Shown here: one piece after another, positions 15,505 through 22,401 of the stretch
Layout of the letters: each line of letters opens with the position of its first letter
Numbering within the stretch: the stretch's first letter is position 1
Source of the DNA: Nocardioides phosphati
Lineage (GTDB): Bacteria; Actinomycetota; Actinomycetes; Propionibacteriales; Nocardioidaceae
Direction: 5' to 3'
DNA length: 64,000 nucleotides
Assembly: GCF_014646375.1 (NCBI RefSeq)
Contig: NZ_BMNI01000001.1
Span: forward strand, 455,949-519,948
The notes under the pieces: generated by a model
What the model saw: the letters and a program-made list of their open reading frames with translations, nothing else
Database searches by the model: none
Told to the model about the DNA's origin: nothing
Translations under genes and position numbers: made by a program

Positions 15505-16518
15505 TCAGCTCATCCGCGCGTGGACCTCGTCGAAGAACTCGTTGAGCATCGTCTCCGCGCCTGGCTGTCCGAGTTCGTACCCGCCGAATCGGAAGACCTG
15601 GTATCCGGCGATCTTGAGCCGTCGGTCCTCGGCGACCATCTCGGAGTAGAGCCGAGGGGTGGCGGTTTCGCCGACGGCGTAGTGCTGCTTGCCGTCGACT
15701 TCAATGACGACGCGTTTGCGGTCGCTGAACAGCATGAGGAAGTCCATCCGCTGGCGCGCGAGAGGTGCACCGTTCACCGATGCCCGGCGGGTTCTTTGGT
15801 CGAGCGGGTCGTAGTGGAGATAGACCTGCGGCACGAGCGCGATGACGTTCGGGTTGTCCTTGAACCGTGCGTAGTAGGTCCTGAACAGCAGGAGCTCTGG
15901 CGGGCTCGCGAGTGACGCGGCCAGCCGCTGATACAGATGGCGGGCGACGCCGGGGTCGTCGAGGTCGGACGGACAGGACGGGTGGGCCGCCCACCACGCC
16001 ACGAGATCGCTGAATTTCAACCCGCCATCGGGCAACGGCTGGTCGTAGATGAGACAGGTGTCGCCGTTCGCGACGACCTCGATGTCGTTGCTGACGGCAT
16101 CCCTGAGCACCAGGTCGGGCTTCGGGCCGGTGCTGGCGAAGATCAGGTTCTTCGTCCTGCCTTGTACGCCGTCTCCTTGCTCGTATGCGTCCACCAGGGA
16201 AGCCAGTTGCTCCTGGTTGAGTTTGTAGAGGTCGGCGTAGGTGCTCAGCCGTTGCGCGAGGGATGCCAACTGCGCGATCGACCAGTCCTCGATGTAGCCC
16301 GTGATGAGGTCGCGTTTCGTCTCGGCCTGGCCGGGCTCGGCCCCCTCACGCCGCCATTCCAGTCGGAGTTCCTCAGGCAGGACAGACTCCAAAGCGGCCC
16401 GGGTGTACCGATCGATCAGCGCATTGCAGATGGCAGCGGTGAGCGTGCGCTTCGACGCGACGGCCGGCAGCGGGTTCACCTCCGTTGGGCGGAACCATCC
16501 GTCGAAGTACTCGGCCAC
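15505..16518 (-). CDS. nuclease-like protein with C-terminal PD-(D/E)XK domain (337 aa)
   Basis: The last ~110 residues hold RQRMDFLMLFSDRKRVVIEV followed by DGKQHYA, then DRRLKIAGYQVFRFGGYEL. This is the Vsr/DUF559-like PD-(D/E)XK pattern (Asp, then E-V-D-G-K, then a Phe-rich strand). The N-terminal 220 residues are helical (IEDWSIAQLASLAQRL, YADLYKLNQEQLASLVDAY) and resemble the all-helical N-terminal domains of abortive-infection proteins such as the AbiJ group, from pattern memory only. A stand-alone phage-defence effector is the best guess. It has its own start, MAEYFDGWF, with no tightly linked partner gene. Confidence 0.6.
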   Translation of the reverse strand: MAEYFDGWFRPTEVNPLPAVASKRTLTAAICNALIDRYTRAALESVLPEELRLEWRREGAEPGQAETKRDLITGYIEDWSIAQLASLAQRLSTYADLYKLNQEQLASLVDAYEQGDGVQGRTKNLIFASTGPKPDLVLRDAVSNDIEVVANGDTCLIYDQPLPDGGLKFSDLVAWWAAHPSCPSDLDDPGVARHLYQRLAASLASPPELLLFRTYYARFKDNPNVIALVPQVYLHYDPLDQRTRRASVNGAPLARQRMDFLMLFSDRKRVVIEVDGKQHYAVGETATPRLYSEMVAEDRRLKIAGYQVFRFGGYELGQPGAETMLNEFFDEVHARMS

Positions 16519-16567
16519 GGGACCCAGTCTGTGGTTTGACGCCCCAGACGTGGTTCATCCAACCGGG

Positions 16568-17377
16568 TCAGCCGTTTTGAGCGTGCAGCTTCTCCAGGTG
16601 CGGGCCGAGGAGCTCGACGAGCTGACGATGAGTGGCCTGGTCAGCGGCGGCGATGAGGCCACGACCGGTGTGGACGGGGTCGCCGGCGAAGTCTGTGACG
16701 ATGCAGCCGGCAGCCTGGCAAATCGCGATCCCGGCGGCGAAGTGCACGCTGCCCGCCAGGTGTCCGTCGGTGACGTAGGCCGCCCGGCGCCCAGCTGCGA
16801 CCCAGGCGACGGCGAGGGTGCTCGACAGCACGCGTGGGGCGAAGACGTCACGGAAGGCTTGGTCGGCGATCAGCTGTGCGCCGACGAACAAGGCGTCGCG
16901 TTTGCCGTCGCAGTTCACGTCGACGATCAGGGAGCGCGGAGATGGTTCCAGCAGCCGATCCGTGCCGCCGTGCCGCACCCAGGCGCCCGAGCCATCGGTC
17001 CAGAAGAACTCGTTCGCAATCGGATCAGCGGAGACCGCGGCCGTGACACCGACCGGGGTGTCGAGAGCGACGTTGACCGCCGCAAGCGGCGTCGCGGCAG
17101 CGAAGTTCAGGGTCCCGCACAAGGGGTCGACAAGCCAGCGCCGGTCGCTATGGCCGGCCTTCGTCCCGGTCTCCTCCCCCTCGAACCCGTCGCTGGGTCG
17201 TGCGGCCGAGATGACGCGGTGGATCTCCTCCTCGGCGGCGAGATCGGCCTCGGTCGCGAAGTCAGTTGGCGACTTCGCGAGCTGCGCCAGGTCGGTGCCG
17301 TACCGGCTCCTGACTGCGGCGGCACCGGCTGCAGCTGCTGCCAACGCGACCTCGACATCGGTGTGGTCGCTTGGCAT
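16568..17377 (-). CDS. inositol monophosphatase-fold protein with altered metal site (269 aa)
   Basis: The fold is recognisable: DFATEADLAAEEEI near residue 50, EGEETG near 78, WLVDPLCGTLNFAA near 93, and a C-terminal VHFAAGIAICQAAG. Active inositol monophosphatases have DP(I/L)DGT in the third motif and WDxAAG in the last. Here the second Asp of DPLDGT is Cys and the WD of the last motif is VH, so two metal-ligand Asp residues are missing. It may have lost phosphatase activity or have a different chemistry. The start at MPSDHTD is chosen for the GAGGAG about 12 bases upstream. It runs alongside the flavin-barrel gene in the same direction. Confidence 0.75.
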   Translation of the reverse strand: MPSDHTDVEVALAAAAAGAAAVRSRYGTDLAQLAKSPTDFATEADLAAEEEIHRVISAARPSDGFEGEETGTKAGHSDRRWLVDPLCGTLNFAAATPLAAVNVALDTPVGVTAAVSADPIANEFFWTDGSGAWVRHGGTDRLLEPSPRSLIVDVNCDGKRDALFVGAQLIADQAFRDVFAPRVLSSTLAVAWVAAGRRAAYVTDGHLAGSVHFAAGIAICQAAGCIVTDFAGDPVHTGRGLIAAADQATHRQLVELLGPHLEKLHAQNG

Positions 17378-17415
17378 CGTCGAGGTACTCCTCATTCGTG
17401 GGCGGTCCATCCGGC

Positions 17416-17934
17416 TCAGGCGGAGGGCCGCCAGGTCTGGCGGGGTGCGAAGCCCGTGCGGCGTAGCCAGTGTTCCGTGTAGAGGATCCGGTGCGGGGTG
17501 ATCACCGTCAGGGGGTCGGTGGGCGGCTCGCTCGGTGGTCGCCCTCGTTCGACATGATCCGACTGCCAGCGGAACGCCTCCCAGTAGTCGTCGCTCGCCG
17601 GGTCGCCCCGTTCCAAGGTGCGTGCGGTTCCGAACAGCTGCGCGCCCCGGCTGCTCGCTTGCCCGACGAGCGGCGCGAAGATCCCAGCCGAGACCCTGGC
17701 GTCACGCAGGAGGTTGCGTGACTTCACGGAGGCGTTCCAGCTCGTGAAGAAGATCTCGAACCCGAGGCTGTAGTAGCGCACTGGCGTGGCGGCCGGCGAG
17801 CCATCGCTGTTGATGGTCGCGATCACCGCCATGTTCTGGATGGAGAACAGGTTGAGGATGCGCTCCTCGAGAGCCTCTTGAGGCAGCACCGCGTCCGGCG
17901 ATGGTCCAGCGAGCCAGGGGTTGGTCAGCGGCAT
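17416..17934 (-). CDS. pyridoxamine 5'-phosphate oxidase-like FMN split-barrel protein (172 aa)
   Basis: The pattern MAVIATINSDGSPAATPVRY, followed by FEIFFTSWNASVKSRNLLRD and VSAGIFAP, is the split-barrel flavin-binding core (PF01243-like). Such proteins use FMN or F420 to reduce or oxidise small molecules. The start used is MPLTNPWLAG; a longer reading begins 15 codons upstream. The gene ends 38 bases before the IMPase-like start on the same strand, so the two may be co-transcribed. The substrate cannot be told from sequence. Confidence 0.75.
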   Translation of the reverse strand: MPLTNPWLAGPSPDAVLPQEALEERILNLFSIQNMAVIATINSDGSPAATPVRYYSLGFEIFFTSWNASVKSRNLLRDARVSAGIFAPLVGQASSRGAQLFGTARTLERGDPASDDYWEAFRWQSDHVERGRPPSEPPTDPLTVITPHRILYTEHWLRRTGFAPRQTWRPSA

Positions 17935-18150
17935 ACCCGATTCTCTCAGCACCTCGAACCCAAACACGGCGCGGCGCACTAGCGCCTACGTTCGGGGGTG
18001 GGAGGCACGACCGCGGCAACGGTCGCGCGCCAGCGAGGTAGCCGCCCGCCCTCTCGCGGCCGACATCGGGCGCCGGGTCGAACGCCGACCACTCCCGCGT
18101 GAATCCCTACCGATCCAGTCTTCTTGAGGCGAAAGTTCGATCGCCTCGTT

Positions 18151-18167
18151 TTCGCTGCATCTCGACA
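18151..18167. repeat. third partial copy of the module-flanking repeat
   Basis: TTCGCTGCATCTCGACA here is identical to 14717-14733 in the right flanking repeat. Similarity stops on both sides. It lies 42 bases before the GGGGGGACG-rich element, linking the repeat family to the element's regulatory region. Confidence 0.45.
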
Positions 18168-18208
18168 ACATCAGGCCGCGCAAGGGGTGGGCCGAAAACT
18201 CTTTCAAC

Positions 18209-18302
18209 TTTCGGGGGGACGCCCTCTGACCTGCGGAAACGTGCGTCCCCCCTCTGCGTCCCCCTCCCAATCGGGGGTTTGGGGGGACGGATGCGGGGAC
18301 GC
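18209..18302 (+). promoter_or_regulatory. GGGGGGACG element before the T4SS operon, copy 1
   Basis: Starting TTTCGGGGGGACGCC and ending GGACGGATGCGGGGACGC, this stretch contains GGGGGGACG twice and its inverse CGTCCCCC twice. The first GGGGGGACGC and the GCGTCCCCCC 20 bases on form a dyad. The same start, a middle CTGACCTGC, a dyad and the same end recur at 35794-35887. It ends 52 bases before the first gene of the secretion operon, so it is probably the operator/promoter region of that operon; iterons for a replication or transfer protein are the alternative. Confidence 0.6.
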
Positions 18303-18354
18303 CCGCTCGCGACCTTTCTGCCGTGCACAGACACGGACGAAAGGAGCGAGTGCG

Positions 18355-19308
18355 ATGAGTGTGGGCGACCAGCTCGGCCTCGACGACAACAGCGAACTGC
18401 TCGACCAGGCCCGCCAGAAGTGGGCGGCCTGGGTGGCCGCTGATCCACGGCTTGGAGTCGTCGAGGAGTTCGACGACCTCCGGGCCTGGCTGCCCTCGGT
18501 GGACAGCGCAGCCTCTGACGAGGTCCTCCTGGCGCTGGCCATGCTGGCGGCTCCCGATGGCGGTGACGACATCGCCGCCGCGGCCGCGCTCGCCAAGTGC
18601 CTGCTGCCCGGCGCGTGCCGGCTCGCCGGCTGGCTGAGCACCCTCCCTCCCCGCGAGGTCTTCCGTGACAGCCAGCCCGTCGCGGCCGGTTCCTGGTCGG
18701 CCGTGGAGCGGATCGACGAGCTCGTGGCCTCCCAGCTGTGGATCGAGGTCCGGACCTTCAAGTGGCGCCGACTGCGCAAGGTCGCCGCGAACATCCTGAT
18801 CAACACCCGCGTCGGCGTCCTCCGCGAAGTCGGCGACTTCTTCTACGTCTCCCGGGCCGACCGCACGTGGGCGAACACCACCCTCGTCGAGTCCTTCTCC
18901 TCCGGCGACCTGGCCGACGGTGACGCAGGAGCCTGGAGCGCTGCAGCGATGCCGACCGAACGGGTTGCCGGCGCCCTGTTCCACCGTCCCGAGATCCTCG
19001 CCGACGCCGGCCCGGAGCAGGAGGAGCCCTCGGCCACCGAGGAACTGCTGGAGCTGCTGGCGTGGGCCTGCGAGCACCAGGTGATCAGCCCGGCCGACCG
19101 CTACCTGCTGCTGTGCCTGGTCGACGAGGCCGACCGGGTCGAGACCCGCAACCTCGCCCGCGGCTACGGCGGCCTGCTGAGCAACGAGGTATCCAGCCGG
19201 GTCGCGCCGCGGGTCGGGGTGTCCGAGGCAACCGTCCGTCGCCACGGCTCGCGCAGCATGCGCGCACTCGCCGCGGCCGCCCCGAGGAAGTTCGGCCATG
19301 ACGAATGA
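18355..19308 (+). CDS. HTH regulator at the head of the T4SS operon (317 aa)
   Basis: The C-terminal ~90 residues (YLLLCLVDEADRVETRNLA ... RVGVSEATVRRHGSRSMRAL) look like a sigma-factor region-4-type or LuxR-type helix-turn-helix. The middle contains WIEVRTFKWRRLRKVAANIL, reminiscent of a degenerate sigma region 2. The N-terminus is acidic and helical. The ATG has AAAGGAG 8 bases upstream. First in the secretion operon and directly behind the 18209-18302 element, it is probably the operon's activator or a sigma-like protein. No catalytic motif is seen. Confidence 0.6.
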   Translation: MSVGDQLGLDDNSELLDQARQKWAAWVAADPRLGVVEEFDDLRAWLPSVDSAASDEVLLALAMLAAPDGGDDIAAAAALAKCLLPGACRLAGWLSTLPPREVFRDSQPVAAGSWSAVERIDELVASQLWIEVRTFKWRRLRKVAANILINTRVGVLREVGDFFYVSRADRTWANTTLVESFSSGDLADGDAGAWSAAAMPTERVAGALFHRPEILADAGPEQEEPSATEELLELLAWACEHQVISPADRYLLLCLVDEADRVETRNLARGYGGLLSNEVSSRVAPRVGVSEATVRRHGSRSMRALAAAAPRKFGHDE

Positions 19309-19369
19309 GCGCAACGGTGATCGCTCCCACCGCCCCACGACACACAGGCGACTGGAGGTGGTGAAGCCC

Positions 19370-19591
19370 ATGACAAACACCCAGGACGACGGCGAGAGCC
19401 GGACGCCGGAGAAGATCGCCGAGCTGTTCGCGATCGCCGGCCGCGAAACCGAGGCGATCGAGCAGCTCACCGGCTGCGTCGCCCAGCTGCACGAGGTACA
19501 GGCCGCCAAGGCACAGCTGGCCAGCCTGACCCCGGCTGAGGTCCGCGCCGCGCTCGAGTTCCGCCGTGGCGGCATCGGGGAGGCCCAGTGA
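19370..19591 (+). CDS. small helical protein of the T4SS operon (73 aa)
   Basis: A charged helical protein (RTPEKIAELFAIAGRETEAI, VAQLHEVQAAKAQLASL) with no membrane segment, likely a short coiled coil. The ATG at 19370 has GGAGG 11 bases away; an in-frame ATG at 19298 overlaps the preceding gene and is an alternative. The same GGAGGTG-leader arrangement precedes the gene at 42758. Its stop overlaps the GTG of the ParA-like gene. Confidence 0.55.
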   Translation: MTNTQDDGESRTPEKIAELFAIAGRETEAIEQLTGCVAQLHEVQAAKAQLASLTPAEVRAALEFRRGGIGEAQ

Positions 19592-20436
19592 GCACCCAGA
19601 CCCCGAGCCGCCCCGTCGGCGTCGACGAGCTCAAGCGGGCCTGGAGCGCCGTGAACGCCGGCGAGTTCCGCACCGGCCCGGGCACCGGCAAGGGACCCCG
19701 CGGCCGCGGCACCGCGGCCGCGGCCGACTGGTCGCCCGCCGCGGGGGAGCACACCATCGCCGTGATCGGCTGCGCCGGGTCCGCAGGTGCCAGCACCATC
19801 GCCCTGGCCGTCGGCCTGGCGGCCGCCGGCCTGGTCCGGGTGATCGAGTGCTGCTCGGTCACCGCCTCCGGTCTCGCCGCGGCCAGCACCGCCGAGCTCG
19901 GCCTGCACCCGACCGACTGGCGTCAGGGCAAGCGCGACCACGTCCTGCTCGAGAGGGCCAGCGAGGTCTTCGCCGGCGTCGACGAGGTCCCGCTGCCGAT
20001 CGACGCCGAGAACGAGACCCAGCTGACCATCCTCGACGTCGGCTGGGAGGCCGGCCAGCTGCTGGCCACCGACTGCTGGCTCGCCGAGGCCGTCCGCACC
20101 GCCGACCAGGTCGTCCTGGTCACCACCGCCACCGTCCCCGGGATGCGCCGCGCCGGCGTCGCCATGGACCTGCTTGCCGGCCACTGGCAGCCCGAGCAGA
20201 TCGCGCTCGCCGTACGCGGGCCGCGTCGCAAGAAGTGGCCCCGCGGCCTCGAGCACGCCGGCGGCCCCGCCGTACGTCGCGCCCTGGACGCGGACCGGTG
20301 CGTGGAGATCCCCGAGGACCGCGAGCTCGCGGTCAACGGCCTGGACTCCCGGCCCGTCCCGGCCCCCCTGATCTCGGCAGCCCGCCAGCTGCTCGAGCCC
20401 GCACACCTGCCCACCAACACCAGCGAAAGCGCCTGA
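19588..20436 (+). CDS. ParA/MinD-like protein with degenerate P-loop (282 aa)
   Basis: The fold pattern is that of a deviant Walker A ATPase: TIAVIGCAGSAGASTIALAV near residue 58, LTILDVGWEAGQ near 147 (Walker B position), and VVLVTTATVPGMRRAG near 175. The P-loop GSAGAST lacks the conserved lysines of KGGxGKT, so ATP hydrolysis is doubtful. In actinobacterial conjugation operons such proteins may position the secretion complex (inference). GTG start overlapping the previous stop (GTGA). Confidence 0.65.
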   Translation: MSTQTPSRPVGVDELKRAWSAVNAGEFRTGPGTGKGPRGRGTAAAADWSPAAGEHTIAVIGCAGSAGASTIALAVGLAAAGLVRVIECCSVTASGLAAASTAELGLHPTDWRQGKRDHVLLERASEVFAGVDEVPLPIDAENETQLTILDVGWEAGQLLATDCWLAEAVRTADQVVLVTTATVPGMRRAGVAMDLLAGHWQPEQIALAVRGPRRKKWPRGLEHAGGPAVRRALDADRCVEIPEDRELAVNGLDSRPVPAPLISAARQLLEPAHLPTNTSESA

Positions 20437-20474
20437 CCCGCACCGGGTCAGCAACCCAGAAAGGAAGTCCACCC

Positions 20475-20768
20475 ATGGACGTCATGACCGCTCTCCTCCC
20501 GATGGCCGCCCAGGTCTGCCCGAAGGCGCCGCCCGGTGCCGTCGGACCCACCAACGAGATCACCAGCTACGTGCTGTGGGGCGTCATCGTCCTGTTCGGT
20601 CTCGGCATCATCATCGCCATCGGCGCGATCATCGCCGGCCGTGTGTTCTCCCTGCCGCACGCCTCCAAGGTCGGTGTGATCTCGGTGGTGGTGGTGTTCG
20701 CGTGCGCGATCGCCTACCTGGTGCTGCCCGGCATGCTCAATGGGATCCTCGGCAAGGGCTGCATCTGA
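20475..20768 (+). CDS. VirB2/TrbC-like small membrane protein (97 aa)
   Basis: The protein has two hydrophobic segments, YVLWGVIVLFGLGIIIAIGA and VGVISVVVVFACAIAYLVL, separated by a short basic loop (SLPHASK), and ends GKGCI. Size and two-helix layout match VirB2/TrbC pilin-like subunits of type IV secretion systems. AAGGAAG lies about 11 bases before the ATG. The stop overlaps the next ATG (TGATG). Confidence 0.65.
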   Translation: MDVMTALLPMAAQVCPKAPPGAVGPTNEITSYVLWGVIVLFGLGIIIAIGAIIAGRVFSLPHASKVGVISVVVVFACAIAYLVLPGMLNGILGKGCI

Positions 20769-21634
20769 TGCGGCGCGCAGCCACGAAGAAGGCAGAGGCC
20801 ACTAACGAGTGGAGCCGTCGACGCCTCCTCGGGATCTTGGTGCTGGCCGTCGTCGTGGCTGCGCTCCTGCTCGGCGGCCTCGTCTACGGGAGCTATCTCG
20901 CCCTCGCCGGTATCGGTGATGAGGCCAACGCCGCCCCCGAGGTGGCTACCGGCGAGACCGATCGCTCGCCGGTGGCCCAGGGTGCTACGCACCGCGACGA
21001 GATCGCGGCCGAGCCCATGCTGACCGTTCCCGAGAGCGCGGCCTTCCCGGCCGAGACCATCAGCTCCAAGGCGCCCGTCATCAAGATCCCTGCCGGTACC
21101 GGCGTGAACGGACCCGCGTTCGTGATGACCGGGTTCCCGCACACCCCCGAGGGCGCGATCGGGCAGCTCGCCCAGATCGACCTCGCGGTACTGCAGTCGA
21201 TGAGCCTGATCACCGCCACGGAGGTCTACAACGCCTGGGCACTGCCCGGCGGGGTCCGCGCGGAGGAGTGGTGGATCACCGCCAGCGTCCGGGCGTTCCT
21301 GACCAGCACCGGAATGGGCGAGGTCAAGGACCCCAGCTCCTCGGTCTCCCTCGAGCCGGCCGCCGCGCTCGTGAAGGGAACCGACGGGCCCGACTGGGCC
21401 ACCGTCTGCGTGCTGATGAAGGTCACCGCCTCCTACAAGCAGGAAGGCCAGATCGCCTTCGCCCACTGCGAGCGCATGCAGTGGGTCGGCGGACGCTGGA
21501 TGGTCGCCCCCGGCGCCCCGCCCGCACCTGCCCCCGCGACCTGGCCCGGCACCCAGCTCGCCCACGAGGCCGGCTGGAGCACCTGGTCGACCGACGACAC
21601 CACTGACCCTGACCACATCGACGGGGACCACTGA
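20768..21634 (+). CDS. VirB8-like membrane-anchored T4SS protein (288 aa)
   Basis: A basic cytoplasmic N-terminus and one transmembrane helix (LLGILVLAVVVAALLLGGLV, about 22-45) precede a linker and a ~150-residue extracellular domain containing WALPGGVRAEEWWITASVRA and VCVLMKVTASYKQEGQ. That domain fits the NTF2-like VirB8/TcpC periplasmic fold. It shares layout with the next gene, with which it overlaps by one base. Confidence 0.6.
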   Translation: MRRAATKKAEATNEWSRRRLLGILVLAVVVAALLLGGLVYGSYLALAGIGDEANAAPEVATGETDRSPVAQGATHRDEIAAEPMLTVPESAAFPAETISSKAPVIKIPAGTGVNGPAFVMTGFPHTPEGAIGQLAQIDLAVLQSMSLITATEVYNAWALPGGVRAEEWWITASVRAFLTSTGMGEVKDPSSSVSLEPAAALVKGTDGPDWATVCVLMKVTASYKQEGQIAFAHCERMQWVGGRWMVAPGAPPAPAPATWPGTQLAHEAGWSTWSTDDTTDPDHIDGDH

Positions 21635-22401
21635 TGAAGAACCTGACGACCGGCAACGACGACTCGCGGGCCACCCTGGTGCGCATCGGCATCCTGGTGG
21701 CGATCGCCTGCATGGTGGCCACCGTCGTCTGGCTCGGTGCCCGCAGCCGGGCCGACGACACCGGGGGCACGACCGGCGGCGACAACTCGAGCCAGATGGT
21801 CGAGAACGCCTCGGTCGAGCAGGTCGCACCGGACACCGCCCCGGCCGACGGCGTGGTCATCCCGACCGCCGCCGACCAGGTCGACGGCTACCCGACCGGG
21901 TTCCCGGCGACCGATCTGGGCGCCGTGGCGCTGCAGGTCGAGGTGGCCAAGGCCCAGGTCGGGTTCGACTACGACCAGGCCGTCACCGTCGCCGGCCTGT
22001 ACGCCGACCCCGAGGCCAAGGCCGTCTTCGAGGAGCGCGCCCGCGCCGCGGTCGCGCTGCGCCGCCAGCAGGCCGGCGTCGCGAAGGAGGGCGACGTGCC
22101 CGCGCCCGCGTCCTATGCCGTCACCCCGGTCGCCTACACCCTCGAGCAGCTCGACACCGGCTACTACGCGGTGAACCTGCTCAGCTACGTCACCCTCACC
22201 ACAGCCGACGGCAAGGTCAAGGACAGCCTTTATGCCGGCACCCAGCTGGTGCGGTGGCTCGACGGTGACTGGCGCCTGGTCCGGGGCAGCGAAGCAGACA
22301 TCGAGCACCTGGTCTCGGAGGGCCAGCCGCAGGCTGTGGCTCCCGGCACCCCCGAGTTCGAGAAGGCTGGCTGGATCCGGATCAACGGAGCGCCCCAGTG
22401 A
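21634..22401 (+). CDS. second VirB8/TcpC-like T4SS protein (255 aa)
   Basis: One transmembrane helix at about 18-36 (IGILVAIACMVATVVWLG), a low-complexity Asp/Thr linker, then an NTF2-like domain with ALQVEVAKAQVGFDY, ERARAAVALRRQQ, YAVNLLSYVTLTTADGKVKD and LVRWLDGDWRLV. The last two pieces are the typical strand pair of this fold. It probably assembles with the preceding protein at the cell surface. Its stop overlaps the GTG of the VirB6-like gene. Confidence 0.6.
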   Translation: MKNLTTGNDDSRATLVRIGILVAIACMVATVVWLGARSRADDTGGTTGGDNSSQMVENASVEQVAPDTAPADGVVIPTAADQVDGYPTGFPATDLGAVALQVEVAKAQVGFDYDQAVTVAGLYADPEAKAVFEERARAAVALRRQQAGVAKEGDVPAPASYAVTPVAYTLEQLDTGYYAVNLLSYVTLTTADGKVKDSLYAGTQLVRWLDGDWRLVRGSEADIEHLVSEGQPQAVAPGTPEFEKAGWIRINGAPQ

